In this document: piece by piece, positions 18,207 through 28,327 of the stretch | How the letters are laid out: each line of letters begins with the position of its first letter | Numbering within the stretch: position 1 is the first letter of the stretch | Source: Leptospira yanagawae serovar Saopaulo str. Sao Paulo = ATCC 700523 | Lineage (GTDB): Bacteria > Spirochaetota > Leptospiria > Leptospirales > Leptospiraceae | Direction of reading: 5' to 3' | DNA: 64,000 bases | Assembly (NCBI RefSeq): GCF_000332475.2 | Contig: NZ_AOGX02000015.1 | Span: 744,001 to 808,000, forward strand | Made by a program: the position numbers and the translations under genes | The notes under the pieces: model-generated | Database searches by the model: none | Told to the model about the DNA's origin: nothing | Seen by the model: only the letters and a program-made list of their open reading frames with translations

Positions 18207-20255
18207 ATGGCAAATAACCTAGCAGAAGTTTATAAGGAATCCGCAGAAAAATTTGGTCCAAGACCAGCATTTTGGTATAAAAATGCGCAGAAGGATTACC
18301 AAGCCCTTACCTATAAACAACTTTACGAAGATGGTATCGCACTTGCTGAAGCCCTTATTGATTTGGGTGTAAAAGCAAGGGAACATGTTGGCGTTCTTGC
18401 TGACAACCGAGTGGAATGGATCATCGCCGATTGTGCCGTGTTAACTGCTGGAGCGGCAAACGTTCCTCGAGGTTCGGACATCACAGATTCGGAAATCGTT
18501 TACATTTTAAATCACTCAGAAGCCAAAGTTGTTTTTTTAGAAAACGATAAGGTATACGAAAAATACAAAAATAACAAGTCCCAAGTGAAATCGGTAAAAA
18601 CCGTCATCATCATGGACAAAGACACCAAATTAAAGTCAGGTGCTGGGATCTTACATTTTTACGATCTTTTGGAAAAAGGAAGGGAACTTCGTTCCAAAGG
18701 AAAACGAGAAGCGGAAAAACGAATGTCTGGAATCAAACCAGATGATTTGTACACTCTGATTTATACTTCAGGAACCACTGGTATGCCAAAAGGTGTGATG
18801 CTCATGCATTCCAACATGATCCACCAAATGCATTATGTAGTCCCTCGCGTTGCAAAAGTAACACCTGACGATCGTATGTTGTCCATCTTGCCTGTTTGGC
18901 ATATCTTTGAACGTGTTGTGGAATACTTTGCCATCATCAATGGTGGTTCCACATATTACACAAAGGTCACCGAACTTCGTAATGACATCCAAAAAGCAAG
19001 GCCTACTTTTATGGCTTCTGCACCTCGGGTTTGGGAAAGCATTTATAATGGGATTTACACCCGTATCAATGACCCAAAACAAACCCCTCCAGTCAGAAGG
19101 TTTTTGTTTAAAGTGGCTTACTTTTTCTCAAAACACTACCATGCGGCAATTCGATTTCTCAAAGGTTGGGAAGTGGATTACGAAGGACGTAATATTTTAC
19201 AATCCTTGGTTTTGTCCATTGTATCGATTGTAAAACTTTTGTTAACTGGTCCTTTCACTGTGACGATCCTGTCTCTCCTAACTTCGCAGTTTTTGGTTCC
19301 AGAAGAAAGTCCATTGAAAACTCCGTTATATGTCCTCGCGGGACTTGGAGTTTTGTTTAATAGTTTAACCTTGGATCGTATTGTGCTTTCCAAAATCAGA
19401 CAAGCAACTGGAGGCCATTTGCGTGCTACCTTGTCGGGTGGTGGGGCCTTACAAAAACACGTAGATGCTTTCTTTATGGACATTGGGATCACGGTACTCG
19501 AAGGGTATGGGATGACGGAAACAGGGCCTGTGATTTCTGCCCGAACGTTTGATCGGCCAATTATGGGTTCTGTCGGTGATATTGTTCCCCTCAGCCAAGT
19601 CCAAATCCGTGATGATGCCGGGAATGTCCTTTGTCATATTGACGACAAAAAGAATATCATCTTTGGGAAGTTAGGTGTGAAAGGTGTGGTTCATTTAAAA
19701 GGACCACAAGTGATGAAAGGGTATTACAAAAATCCAGAAACTACGAAAAAAACCATCGTAGACAATTGGATGAACACTGGTGACATCGGAATGATCAACT
19801 TCAAAAAGACACTGACACTCACCGGTCGTGCGAAGGATACCATTGTGTTACTTGGTGGTGAAAACGTAGAACCTGTACCAATCGAAAACAAAATTGATGA
19901 ATCACCTTACATCAAACAATCGATGGTTGTTGGACAAGACCAAAAGGTTTTGGGTGCCATCATTGTTCCTGACTTTGATGCTCTTATCCCTTGGGCTGAA
20001 GAAAATGGGATCTCAGAAAAAGCTCCTGAGAAACTCATAGTCCATCCAAAGGTTGTGGAGTTTTATAAAAAGGAAGTACGTAATTTTAACAGTGTTAAAA
20101 CTGGTTTCAAAAACTTCGAACAAGTTCAGTATGTGACTCTCATCACAAAACCATTTGAAGTAGGGGATGAACTCACAAACCTTATGAAGATGAAACGCCA
20201 TGTGATCACTGAAAAATACAAAGACAGAATTTTGGAGCTCTACAAAAACAGTTAA
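18207..20255 (+). CDS. Long-chain acyl-CoA synthetase (AMP-forming)
   Basis: Activates fatty acids to acyl-CoA through an acyl-adenylate. The 682-residue protein shows the P-loop [13 protein letters not shown] near residue 190, the GYGMTETGP motif, and the TGD (NTGDIG) and GRAKD motifs. The family's C-terminal LGGENVEP block is also present. Between residues ~330 and 395 there is a strongly hydrophobic insert ([26 protein letters not shown]) that could anchor it to the inner membrane. A crotonase gene follows after one base, consistent with fatty-acid metabolism. Confidence 0.92.
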   Translation: MANNLAEVYKESAEKFGPRPAFWYKNAQKDYQALTYKQLYEDGIALAEALIDLGVKAREHVGVLADNRVEWIIADCAVLTAGAANVPRGSDITDSEIVYILNHSEAKVVFLENDKVYEKYKNNKSQVKSVKTVIIMDKDTKLKSGAGILHFYDLLEKGRELRSKGKREAEKRMSGIKPDDLYTLIYTSGTTGMPKGVMLMHSNMIHQMHYVVPRVAKVTPDDRMLSILPVWHIFERVVEYFAIINGGSTYYTKVTELRNDIQKARPTFMASAPRVWESIYNGIYTRINDPKQTPPVRRFLFKVAYFFSKHYHAAIRFLKGWEVDYEGRNILQSLVLSIVSIVKLLLTGPFTVTILSLLTSQFLVPEESPLKTPLYVLAGLGVLFNSLTLDRIVLSKIRQATGGHLRATLSGGGALQKHVDAFFMDIGITVLEGYGMTETGPVISARTFDRPIMGSVGDIVPLSQVQIRDDAGNVLCHIDDKKNIIFGKLGVKGVVHLKGPQVMKGYYKNPETTKKTIVDNWMNTGDIGMINFKKTLTLTGRAKDTIVLLGGENVEPVPIENKIDESPYIKQSMVVGQDQKVLGAIIVPDFDALIPWAEENGISEKAPEKLIVHPKVVEFYKKEVRNFNSVKTGFKNFEQVQYVTLITKPFEVGDELTNLMKMKRHVITEKYKDRILELYKNS

Positions 20256-20256
20256 T

Positions 20257-21033
20257 ATGACTCCTTTTGCAGAGATCTTTCATGGAGACCGCATCTTGGA
20301 AATCAAGATGCAGTCGAATGAAAAGAACACTTTTGATTTTGAAGTATTTGTATTATTCCAACAAATTTTAAACAAACACGCAAATAATCCTAATTTGCGT
20401 GTTTTGCTTTTTACCTCCGCACAAACTCAGTTTTTTTCCAATGGGATTGAACCCACTCTCATGTATGGAAAACAGGAATCGGATGTTAGGCGTTCTGTGG
20501 AACAGTTGTTACGAACTGCGCAAACCTATTTCCATTTCCCGGTTCCTACGATCGCTGTGATCAATGGACATTGTATGGCAGCAGGAGCAGTATTTGCTCT
20601 CTTTTCAGATTATCGTTATATGGTGGACAAAGGAGGAAGGATTGGTTTCTCCGAAGCAATTGTGGGTCTAAACTTTCCTTCCATCCCGACGATCGTATTG
20701 CAAGACTTAGTTGGTGTGAAAGCCACAAGGGATTTACTTTTTACGGGGAAACAAATCAAAGGTCCTGAGGCAAAAGAAATTGGCCTTGTGGATGAGCTTT
20801 TTAGTGCAGAAGATTTGTATCCAGAAGCGATGAAATTTGCCGAATCCCTTTCCAAACTCACCTACAACTCAAGCCGAGGGATGAAAACTGCACTACGTGA
20901 ACCATACCGCGCCCAAATGGAATCTTTATTCCAATTAGATGCAGACCTCTTTACCAAGGTGATTTTATCTCCTGATGGGCAAGAAGGGTTTTTGTCTCTC
21001 ATAGAAAAACGTAGACCAAAGTTTTCCACATGA
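20257..21033 (+). CDS. Enoyl-CoA hydratase/isomerase family protein
   Basis: A crotonase-fold protein of 258 residues. The oxyanion-hole regions are visible as FFSNGIEP and NGHCMAAGAVFALFSDYR. The second active-site region reads GFSEAIVGLNFP, retaining a Glu where hydratases and isomerases place an acid residue. Only one catalytic acid is obvious, which leans towards an isomerase or a specialised hydratase rather than classical FadB activity. It lies one base after the acyl-CoA synthetase gene and overlaps the following lipoprotein gene by four bases. Confidence 0.85.
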   Translation: MTPFAEIFHGDRILEIKMQSNEKNTFDFEVFVLFQQILNKHANNPNLRVLLFTSAQTQFFSNGIEPTLMYGKQESDVRRSVEQLLRTAQTYFHFPVPTIAVINGHCMAAGAVFALFSDYRYMVDKGGRIGFSEAIVGLNFPSIPTIVLQDLVGVKATRDLLFTGKQIKGPEAKEIGLVDELFSAEDLYPEAMKFAESLSKLTYNSSRGMKTALREPYRAQMESLFQLDADLFTKVILSPDGQEGFLSLIEKRRPKFST

Positions 21034-21881
21034 TGCGACTTGTGATTGTATTTGTGGTCATGATTTTTTTAAATTGTGCCACAAAAGCAGTCATTAAGAG
21101 GTCAAAACTTGTTTCTACCCAAATCCATCATTTGGATTCTGTAAAGCTTATCCATCCTGACTATGATTTACTCTTTGAATCCACGGAATTGAAAACAAAA
21201 GATGGGACAACATACAAGCCTGCCCTCAATGGATGGGATCGGAGTTCGAATACTTGGTTTGCACCTCACCCAGATAGCCAACTAGACAAATTGGATATGA
21301 GAGAGATCACAAACCCAGGGGAAACCTCGCGTAATGGTGGCATCTATTTCCAACCAAAGTCATACAACCATTCTTGGTCTCTGTATCGATCCAAGGAGTT
21401 CTCTGTTGTATACAAATTATCGATTGATGATTACACGGGGATTCCCAAAGAAATAGAATATGTGGAATATGAAAATTCCTTTGGCATTTGTCTTGAATTA
21501 AAGTCGGGTAAAACTTGTTATGAATCGATTCCTATCGAAACGAGTCAGGATCCGCATTCTTTCCGATTGGCACTTTGTGATGTTTGCCAAACAAAAATTC
21601 GAAAAACCATTCGCATTCCCAAACAACCTACAGATGACTCTCTCATTGTTGCGCTAGTGGATGAAAAAGGAACCGTAGGAAAGATGTACCGAATCAACAC
21701 AAAAAAATATGGATTCCTTCTGCAGCGGTATATGGAAATCAATTCTATAGATAAGTTTGGAATGAATGTTACGTGGTATCCTGTTTTGCCTTTTGCCTTC
21801 CTTTGGGATGCCATTACCATCCCATTCCAATTGATTTGGGCGATTCTGACACTCATTGCTTACAGTCGTTCTTTTAGCTAA
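21030..21881 (+). CDS. Lipoprotein of unknown function
   Basis: A 283-residue protein with signal peptide RLVIVFVVMIFLNC, giving a lipidated Cys near residue 16. The body is beta-rich and contains a CLELKSGKTCYES segment and a CDVCQ pair. The C-terminus has a hydrophobic helix (FAFLWDAITIPFQLIWAILTLIAY), so the protein may be held at both ends. It overlaps the crotonase gene start-to-stop, implying one transcript. I do not recognise a family. Confidence 0.7.
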   Translation: MMRLVIVFVVMIFLNCATKAVIKRSKLVSTQIHHLDSVKLIHPDYDLLFESTELKTKDGTTYKPALNGWDRSSNTWFAPHPDSQLDKLDMREITNPGETSRNGGIYFQPKSYNHSWSLYRSKEFSVVYKLSIDDYTGIPKEIEYVEYENSFGICLELKSGKTCYESIPIETSQDPHSFRLALCDVCQTKIRKTIRIPKQPTDDSLIVALVDEKGTVGKMYRINTKKYGFLLQRYMEINSIDKFGMNVTWYPVLPFAFLWDAITIPFQLIWAILTLIAYSRSFS

Positions 21882-22021
21882 GAAAAGAGATTAAAACCAA
21901 TCCTTAAGAATTAGAAACTTTGTCTAAGATATTAACCGAACCTGAACCCTTTTGGCTGCCTGATTAGGGCTTGCCCTTGACGAAATGGGAAGGTCAAAAA
22001 ACTTCATTATAAAGAGGCAAT

Positions 22022-22360
22022 ATGGCAGAAAATCATTATTATAATGCAAAAGACTTAGGAAAATTTGGAGAGATTGGTCGCACGAATCCCGCTCTTGCTG
22101 ATAAATTTTTTGGATACTACAATGCAGTGATGGCAGAAGGAGCTTTAACAGAAAGAGAAAAGGCACTCATTGCACTTGCAGTGGCTCATGCCCTAAAATG
22201 CCCATATTGTATTGATGCCTACACGACCACTTCACTTCAAAAAGGTGCCGATGAAGCACAAATGAATGAAGCAGTACATGTTGCAGCAGCGATGGCAGCT
22301 GGTATTAATTTGGTACACAGCGTCCAAATGCAAAACAAAATAGACGAACTTTCGTTTTAG
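22022..22360 (+). CDS. AhpD/carboxymuconolactone-decarboxylase-like protein, ArsS partner type
   Basis: A 112-residue alkylhydroperoxidase-like protein with the active-site block ALKCPYCIDAYT, containing the CxxC pair and a downstream acidic residue. The N-terminal NHYYNAKDLGKFGEIG and the overall length match the small peroxidase-like proteins encoded next to ArsS-type radical SAM enzymes in arsenosugar-type gene pairs. The radical SAM gene begins three bases later. An AGAGG precedes the start. The 140-base gap upstream holds a TTGAC/GTCAA inverted repeat near 21977-21997 but no clear promoter. Confidence 0.82.
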   Translation: MAENHYYNAKDLGKFGEIGRTNPALADKFFGYYNAVMAEGALTEREKALIALAVAHALKCPYCIDAYTTTSLQKGADEAQMNEAVHVAAAMAAGINLVHSVQMQNKIDELSF

Positions 22361-22363
22361 AAT

Positions 22364-23338
22364 ATGGATGTAACCGAACAACATTCCACCTTACAAGGAT
22401 ATAGTGGAAAACATTTTTTTGAAACCGTTGGAAAACCCATCCAGGCGCGTTCCATCAAAGTGTTCCAAATCAATGTTGGCAGATGGTGTAACCAAGCTTG
22501 CCGGCATTGCCATGTGGATGCGTCTCCCATTCGAACTGAGATGATGGACGAAAAAACTGCAAAACTTTGTATCGAACTCATATCTAAAATTCCAGAAATT
22601 GAAACGGTAGACATCACAGGTGGAGCACCGGAAGGAAATTCAAATTTCAAATACATTGTAACGGAAGCTAGGCGACTTGGAAAACGAGTGATCGATCGTT
22701 GTAACCTTACCATTTTGGAAGAACCAGGTTTTGAATGGTTGTATGAGTTTTTAAAAGAAAACCAAGTGGAAATTGTTTCTTCCTTACCTTCTGTCTTGGA
22801 AAATGTTACTGACAACCAAAGAGGAAAAGGTGTTTACCAAAAGTCTATTACCGCCTTAAAAAAGTTAAATGCTATTGGGTATGGAACCTCACTTCCGATC
22901 CATTTGGTTTATAATCCCAATGGGCTATTTTTAAGTTCAGGGCAAACCCAGTTAGAAAAAGAATACAAAGAACATTTATCGAAAAAATATGGAATTGTGT
23001 TTAACCAGTTGTTTTGTATCAACAACCTTCCGATCAATCGATTTTTGGGTTCTCTAGTTCGCGGTGGAAAATTTGAAATGTATATGGAAACTTTGGTGAA
23101 TGCCTACAATCCGGCGACAGTGAACGGTCTTATGTGTTTGGACCAAATTTCAGTAGGATTTGATGGTTCCGTATATGATTGTGATTTTAACCAAATGTTG
23201 GAATTAAAATCAAAAGCTGTGAAACACATCCAAGATTTCGATTTGCCCGCATTCCTTGGGCGAGAAATCGTTGTAGCAAACCATTGTTATGGATGTACTG
23301 CTGGTGCTGGTTCTAGTTGTGGTGGGGAGATTGTTTAG
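22364..23338 (+). CDS. arsS: Radical SAM protein, ArsS-like (arsenosugar-type)
   Basis: A 324-residue radical SAM enzyme. The cluster motif is CNQACRHCHVDASP near residue 45, and a GGAPEGN glycine motif follows. The C-terminal domain carries a Cys-rich end, VYDCDFNQML and NHCYGCTAGAGSSCGG, characteristic of the ArsS/rSAM-Cys family. In related proteins one C-terminal Cys can be selenocysteine; here all positions are Cys and the frame ends with an ordinary TAG. Family proteins are tied to dimethylarsinoyl-sugar formation. No arsM or arsR is present in the window, so the substrate is inferred by family only. Confidence 0.82.
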   Translation: MDVTEQHSTLQGYSGKHFFETVGKPIQARSIKVFQINVGRWCNQACRHCHVDASPIRTEMMDEKTAKLCIELISKIPEIETVDITGGAPEGNSNFKYIVTEARRLGKRVIDRCNLTILEEPGFEWLYEFLKENQVEIVSSLPSVLENVTDNQRGKGVYQKSITALKKLNAIGYGTSLPIHLVYNPNGLFLSSGQTQLEKEYKEHLSKKYGIVFNQLFCINNLPINRFLGSLVRGGKFEMYMETLVNAYNPATVNGLMCLDQISVGFDGSVYDCDFNQMLELKSKAVKHIQDFDLPAFLGREIVVANHCYGCTAGAGSSCGGEIV

Positions 23339-24094
23339 ATGTCAATTCAAAATGAAAAAGACCTACAGGGAATTTTAAAAGCAGGTAAGTTTGTTGCTAA
23401 GGTTCGAGAGTTATTAAAACTTTTGGCTAAACCTGGTGTTTCAACATTAGAACTTGATATGGCCGCCAAACAAGAGTTTGAAGCAGCAGGTGCTTTTTCT
23501 GCCCCTAAATTTGATTACAAATTCCCTGGATTTACCTGTATCAGTACCAATTTTGAAATTGCCCATGGCATTCCCAAAAAAGAAACCATTCTCAAGGAAG
23601 GGGATTTGGTAAATGTGGATGTATCTGCAAAGTTGGATGGTTATTATGCGGACACCGGAATTTCATTCATTGTTGGAAACTCAAACCCAACACTCCAAAA
23701 ACTTTGTGATACTGCAATCGAAGGAACAATGCGTGCCACAAAACAGGCGTTTACAGGAAATTATCTACGCCATTTAGGAAAAGAAATCCATTCGGCTGCA
23801 AAAGAAAATGGATTCACTGTCATCAAAAACTTGGCAGGCCATGGCACGGGCAAAAAACTCCATGAAGAACCACAAGTTTTAGTATATGAAGACAAACGTG
23901 ACCATAGAAAACTAAACCAAGGCCTTGTCCTTGCGATTGAATCCTTTATCTCCACTGGGAGCCAAACTGCATACGAAGAAGCAGATGGATGGACTTTGGT
24001 AGCTGGGAACCGACAAGGACAATTAAGTTATGTGGCACAATGCGAACACACGGTCATCGTACAAAATGGCAAACCCATTATCGCCACCATGTAA
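23339..24094 (+). CDS. map: Methionine aminopeptidase type I
   Basis: Removes the initiator methionine from nascent proteins. The 251-residue length is standard. Metal ligands are present in NVDVSAKLDGYYADTG (two Asp), GHGTGKKLHEEP (His), AIESF (Glu) and CEHTVIV (Glu). The substrate-contact AHGIP is also intact. The N-terminal SH3-binding extension of some bacterial paralogues is absent. It starts directly after the radical SAM stop codon, so it shares that transcript. Confidence 0.94.
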   Translation: MSIQNEKDLQGILKAGKFVAKVRELLKLLAKPGVSTLELDMAAKQEFEAAGAFSAPKFDYKFPGFTCISTNFEIAHGIPKKETILKEGDLVNVDVSAKLDGYYADTGISFIVGNSNPTLQKLCDTAIEGTMRATKQAFTGNYLRHLGKEIHSAAKENGFTVIKNLAGHGTGKKLHEEPQVLVYEDKRDHRKLNQGLVLAIESFISTGSQTAYEEADGWTLVAGNRQGQLSYVAQCEHTVIVQNGKPIIATM

Positions 24095-24167
24095 ACAAGG
24101 GAGTAAAATTAATACCTTTGATTTGGAATTGGTTTCCTATTGAGATTCCAATAAACGAAATCATCAA

Positions 24168-24201
24168 TTAACAAAACTAAAATTTATGTTAGTTTTGTTA
24201 A
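24168..24201. repeat. Perfect 13-base inverted repeat
   Basis: TTAACAAAACTAA (24168-24180) and its exact complement TTAGTTTTGTTAA (24189-24201) are separated by eight bases. They lie in the 167-base gap between map and the hydrolase gene. There is no GC-rich stem or T-run, so it looks more like a dimeric-regulator operator or a weak hairpin than a terminator. A tandem CATCGAAC duplication follows at about 24209-24224. Nothing else is evident in the gap. Confidence 0.6.
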
Positions 24202-24261
24202 GATTGTCCATCGAACCATCGAACATCGGACCATTGTAGATCGAATTCACTTAAGTAGTCT

Positions 24262-25059
24262 ATGTTTCCATTAGAAATCATTGAATCTGGTGCACCTCCA
24301 AATGAAGCAAAAGGGATACTCATCCTTTGGCCAAGTACGGGTGGGAATGCAAGGTCCTTTCGGATCCGAGATTCGGAACTCGTTTCTTATGGCTTACGTT
24401 TGGTTCGATTTAATCCACCTTCTCATGGGAATTCGGGTGGAACCTATGATCCAAAAACCGCCATCGATATGTTAGATGAGTATCTAAAAGGAAACAACTA
24501 TTTAGACAAACCATTGTATGGGATTGGACATAGTGGGGGAGGGGCAGCCCTTCTGATGTATGCCAAAAAAACTCCCTTTCGAAAATTGTTTTTACTTTCT
24601 CCCATACTCGATAGTGTATTAAGTTTAAAGTATTTGTATGAATCCGATTCCATTGAGGAATTCAGTCGTTTGCTGCTTCTGCCGAATCTTTCAGATGGTG
24701 ACTCTCCCAACAAACAGATATTAAAGTCATTAGCGACTCCTGATTGGTTGGTATCGGGGGAAGTGGATCACCTTTCGTTTCCTGTGAAAAATGTTCGGAT
24801 CCAAGTGGATTCACTTGCTACCTTTTTACGAAATCTATTTTTACCAGGCTTCCAAGTAGAAGGTGGCATAAATGAAAAACGAACAGATGTTACCATATTT
24901 CTGCCCGCAGAAGACAAATGGTTTCCAAAACAACATACTATCGATTTTGCAAAGCGGAACCAATTTCGATCCTTAGAAATCCCTGAGGCCCCTGACCATT
25001 TTTTCTCCCAAAGTTGGCTCAGTGTCTGGCAAAAGATCAAAACCATCGGTTGGGATTAA
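24262..25059 (+). CDS. Alpha/beta hydrolase
   Basis: A 265-residue cytosolic hydrolase. The nucleophile elbow is GIGHSGGGAALL near residue 93. A probable acid (FLPAEDKWFP) and the catalytic His (APDHFFSQSW) follow in the right order. The front LILWPSTGGNARSFRIRD resembles lysophospholipase-like members of the fold. Substrate is unknown. It stands alone after the inverted repeat described at 24168-24201. Confidence 0.82.
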   Translation: MFPLEIIESGAPPNEAKGILILWPSTGGNARSFRIRDSELVSYGLRLVRFNPPSHGNSGGTYDPKTAIDMLDEYLKGNNYLDKPLYGIGHSGGGAALLMYAKKTPFRKLFLLSPILDSVLSLKYLYESDSIEEFSRLLLLPNLSDGDSPNKQILKSLATPDWLVSGEVDHLSFPVKNVRIQVDSLATFLRNLFLPGFQVEGGINEKRTDVTIFLPAEDKWFPKQHTIDFAKRNQFRSLEIPEAPDHFFSQSWLSVWQKIKTIGWD

Positions 25060-25182
25060 ATAAGTATCCATTTTCACTTAAAAAAATCCTTTTAAATGGT
25101 TTACAAATGAACCTAAGTCATTTAGGATTCTCGCCTGTATCAATTCGCAAATACAAAGAAGAATTGGTATAAAGGAGAAATT

Positions 25183-25587
25183 GTGGAACCCATCTATTTG
25201 GCTTTGATTCTATTCACTCTTTGGACACTCGGACTTGGTGTCACACTTACAAGTTATAGAAGCGTACAAGTGTTACTCGGGAAAAAGAAATCCAATGAAT
25301 TCCCGGCCGGAATCCAACATGGAAGTGATTTCAATTGGAGGCTCAACCGTGCCCACCTCAATAGTTTAGAAAACTTACCTCTATTTTTAGCAGTGGTTTT
25401 TCTGACGGTGAGTTTGGGAAAGGTGGATGCATTTGTCAACCAAGTGGGGTTTGTGATTTTAGGAGCAAGGGTTTTACAATCCCTCACTCATTTGATTGCT
25501 ACCAATGTCTTAGCAGTAAACATTCGATTCACATTTTATATGATCCAAATTGTGAGTTATATCATATTGTTACTTCGATTGGTTTAG
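25183..25587 (+). CDS. MAPEG-family membrane protein
   Basis: A 134-residue protein with four predicted membrane helices. The [20 protein letters not shown] segment is the hallmark of the MAPEG family, relatives of microsomal glutathione S-transferases and leukotriene synthases. A later [14 protein letters not shown] supplies the second conserved Arg. Bacterial members are thought to act in detoxification or on lipid substrates. Translation starts at GTG after a good AAGGAG. The 3' end overlaps convergent gpsA by four bases. Confidence 0.85.
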   Translation: MEPIYLALILFTLWTLGLGVTLTSYRSVQVLLGKKKSNEFPAGIQHGSDFNWRLNRAHLNSLENLPLFLAVVFLTVSLGKVDAFVNQVGFVILGARVLQSLTHLIATNVLAVNIRFTFYMIQIVSYIILLLRLV

Positions 25588-26585
25588 ACACCTTCCCGTT
25601 TGAGGTCACGGCTCATCAGAGCTTTGACCACTTCTTTCGGATCCTTATCTTCGTATAACATACGATACACTTCTTGGGTGATGGCCATCTCCACTCCCAA
25701 TTTATCAGCCAGGTTTTTTGTGGATAAAGTGGTTTTCACACCTTCCGCGACTTCGTTCATGGATGCCAAAATTTCTTTTAATGTTTCCCCTTTGCCCAAT
25801 CGAAACCCAACGGTTCTGTTTCTTGATGCTTCCCCACAACAAGTGAGTACCAAGTCCCCCATCCCTGACGGTCCAAGGAAAGTCATGGGATCGGCCCCCA
25901 TTTTAATCCCCATCCTTGTGATTTCGTTTAACCCTCGTGTGATGAGGGCAGCCCTTGTGTTTTGTCCAAACCCAAGACCATCGGCAACACCTGCTGCGAT
26001 CGCAATCACATTCTTTAATGCACCACCCACTTCCACGCCAACCACATCGGGAGTCCAGTAGGTTCTGAAATAGGTAAAGCTAAAGATCTCTTGCACTCGT
26101 TTGGCGGTGGCCTCGTTTTTGGAAGCGATGGAAACGATGGTGGGAACACGTTTTACCATCTCTTTGGCAAAACTAGGACCGGAAAGATAAGAAAGTTGAG
26201 AATGGTATTGGCCAGGTAACTCTGATTCAAAAATTTCAGAAACAAGGCGAAGGCTCTCATTTTCGATGCCTTTGGAAGCAGAAACAATGGGAACTTTGGG
26301 TGGGATATGGTCTTTGATTTCCTTCAGGATGCCTGAGAGGGCATGACTCGGAGGAGCGGAGACAATCATATCTTTGTCTTTGACCACTTGGATGAGGTCT
26401 GTGTTTGCTCTCAGTTTTTCTGGTAGGACCAAATCCGGCATATGTTTGGAATTCATATGGTTTTCATTGATCGAATGAGCTTGGCCTTCACTTCTTGTCC
26501 AAAGGGTGACATCATAACCCTTATCTGCCAAAATACTACCTAGTGCAGTGCCAAAACTTCCAGCGCCAATGATTCCAATCTTCAT
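25584..26585 (-). CDS. gpsA: Glycerol-3-phosphate dehydrogenase [NAD(P)+]
   Basis: Makes sn-glycerol 3-phosphate from dihydroxyacetone phosphate for phospholipid synthesis. The 333-residue protein starts with the Rossmann [13 protein letters not shown]. It contains SASKGIE and SGPSFAKEM, and the catalytic-region sequence [32 protein letters not shown]. The later [20 protein letters not shown] is also typical. A GGAA lies seven bases before the ATG. Identification is firm. Confidence 0.96.
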   Translation of the reverse strand: MKIGIIGAGSFGTALGSILADKGYDVTLWTRSEGQAHSINENHMNSKHMPDLVLPEKLRANTDLIQVVKDKDMIVSAPPSHALSGILKEIKDHIPPKVPIVSASKGIENESLRLVSEIFESELPGQYHSQLSYLSGPSFAKEMVKRVPTIVSIASKNEATAKRVQEIFSFTYFRTYWTPDVVGVEVGGALKNVIAIAAGVADGLGFGQNTRAALITRGLNEITRMGIKMGADPMTFLGPSGMGDLVLTCCGEASRNRTVGFRLGKGETLKEILASMNEVAEGVKTTLSTKNLADKLGVEMAITQEVYRMLYEDKDPKEVVKALMSRDLKREGV

Positions 26586-26641
26586 GAGTTCCGTATTCTA
26601 AATCTGCTTTCCAAAAAGGCAATAGAAAATAAAATTAAAAT

Positions 26642-27322
26642 ATGCTTTTGACGGATCTCTTCCGTTTCAACCCACTGAATCTCTTTTTGCCACCAAAAGT
26701 GGTCCCAAAGAGTAATTACAAAGTTACCTTACTACTCGGTAGCTTAAAAAAAGTCATACAAACGGAAATCATCGCGGAAGACCCTGATTTAGAAAGTTTA
26801 GAAGTGGGCTCCTCCAAAGGAGAAGTCATATTAACCGGGACCTATCGAATGGAATGGCTTTGGATCGCACGTTTTTTAAAAGTGCAATCCATCCGTTTCC
26901 GGGTTCGACTCAAACCCGTGTTAGTCAAAGATAACAAAGCTAGATTAAAAATTGTTGGATACCGAGCTTGGGATACCAAACCTCGTCGGTTTGATATTGT
27001 TAGGTGGTTTGTAAAAATCGACCCGTTTCACAAAAAAAAAGTATTCGAATCAATCATGCATGAGGCACCTCATATTTTATCCATCACTGGTTTGCAGTGG
27101 GAATTATTATTTGATTTGAATTATTTTTTAAATTTGGTACCTGCCATTGCAGGGAAAATTGAAATCCAATACCTTGTGGCTGATCATAATGAATTGTATA
27201 TCTTTGTTCGATCCTCCACAATTTTAAAACCACTTGTGGATTTTTTTGGGCCAGAGTACTTAAAAATCGATTACATTGAAGAAGATAGAGATGTTCAAAT
27301 GTTGCTGTGGGAAAATGAATAA
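26642..27322 (+). CDS. Hypothetical protein in the recG operon
   Basis: A 226-residue protein without signal peptide or membrane helices. It is rich in beta strands and basic residues (RMEWLWIARFLKVQSIRFRVRLKP). I recognise no catalytic motif. The metallophosphoesterase gene starts directly after its stop codon, and two further genes lead into recG, so it is the first gene of a four-gene transcript. Confidence 0.65.
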   Translation: MLLTDLFRFNPLNLFLPPKVVPKSNYKVTLLLGSLKKVIQTEIIAEDPDLESLEVGSSKGEVILTGTYRMEWLWIARFLKVQSIRFRVRLKPVLVKDNKARLKIVGYRAWDTKPRRFDIVRWFVKIDPFHKKKVFESIMHEAPHILSITGLQWELLFDLNYFLNLVPAIAGKIEIQYLVADHNELYIFVRSSTILKPLVDFFGPEYLKIDYIEEDRDVQMLLWENE

Positions 27323-28327
27323 ATGAAGATCATCTATCTTACTGATATCCATGATGGACTTCATGGACTCAAACGAATCTTACAAACTACAGAAGCAGAC
27401 TTGTATTTGTTTTCGGGTGATATCATATACAAAGCATTTTTTTCCTTTGATCGGATCATTGATTTTTGTGGAGTCCAAGAGGAATTATATTATTTGTTAA
27501 CGGAAAGAAAAGATGACTCAACTCCGTTTGACTTTACAACACATGCCATTCGTTTTCCAGAAAAGTACTCTACGGCGATCGTTGAAAAATCTCAAAAGTA
27601 CAGAGGCTTATATAAGTTAGCTGCCAAAACGATGAAAGAAAAATATGAGATCATCGAAAAACTAATTCTTAAATATGCAAAGTCACCTGTGTATTGTTTG
27701 CCGGGAAATTATGATTTAGATTTGCAATACACTGAATTGTACCAACGCGAAGTGCATCGTAAAAGTTTTGAATTTCAAAATATTAAAGTATCTGGGTATG
27801 GGGGTGCACCCATTTGGACTTCAGGCATTCCAGAAAAACTGACCGTTGTGTTTCACGAGTACACGAAAAATGGAAAAAACTACAGTGAACCAGAAGATTT
27901 TTTCCGTGAAGAACTGCCGGATATCTGTTGGATTCACAATCCCGCTTACGGATATTTTGATACCATCCCTGGTGTTGGAAAATGTGGAAGCCAAGGAATC
28001 AGGCGGTACTTAGATGATGAGTCACCTTCACTTGTTGTCTCAGGCCATGTGCACGAAGACCAAGGAATTAAAAAAACAAAAAATACTGTTTTTATCAATC
28101 CATCTAACTTTGGTGCGGTGGATTCCTTACATGGTTTCCAAGAAGGTGGATATTACGCTGAAATATTGATGGAAGGAAAAAACGTGGTCCAATCCAATCT
28201 CTGTCAACTCCGTGGAGAAGATTGGCATAGATTGATAGAAGTGGATTGTTCTGAAAAACATTTAAAACTCATTTCTCAAAATCCAATTTCAACAGTGAGT
28301 TCCGAAGATTACATCCGAGGGAATTAA
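27323..28327 (+). CDS. Calcineurin-like metallophosphoesterase
   Basis: A 334-residue phosphoesterase with the metal-binding motifs in order: DIHDG at the N-terminus, SGDII, PGNYD in the middle, and SGHVHEDQG near residue 230. A late HNPAYG segment precedes GHVH. A helical insert (residues ~60-120) separates the first two motifs from GNYD. The substrate could be a nucleotide, phosphoprotein or phospholipid; nothing in the sequence decides. It is packed between two small genes with no spacing. Confidence 0.84.
   Translation: MKIIYLTDIHDGLHGLKRILQTTEADLYLFSGDIIYKAFFSFDRIIDFCGVQEELYYLLTERKDDSTPFDFTTHAIRFPEKYSTAIVEKSQKYRGLYKLAAKTMKEKYEIIEKLILKYAKSPVYCLPGNYDLDLQYTELYQREVHRKSFEFQNIKVSGYGGAPIWTSGIPEKLTVVFHEYTKNGKNYSEPEDFFREELPDICWIHNPAYGYFDTIPGVGKCGSQGIRRYLDDESPSLVVSGHVHEDQGIKKTKNTVFINPSNFGAVDSLHGFQEGGYYAEILMEGKNVVQSNLCQLRGEDWHRLIEVDCSEKHLKLISQNPISTVSSEDYIRGN

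Noticed and set aside
23273..23338. Possible selenocysteine in the ArsS-like protein
   Set aside because: All C-terminal Cys positions are encoded by TGT/TGC and there is no in-frame TGA, so no selenoprotein is indicated.
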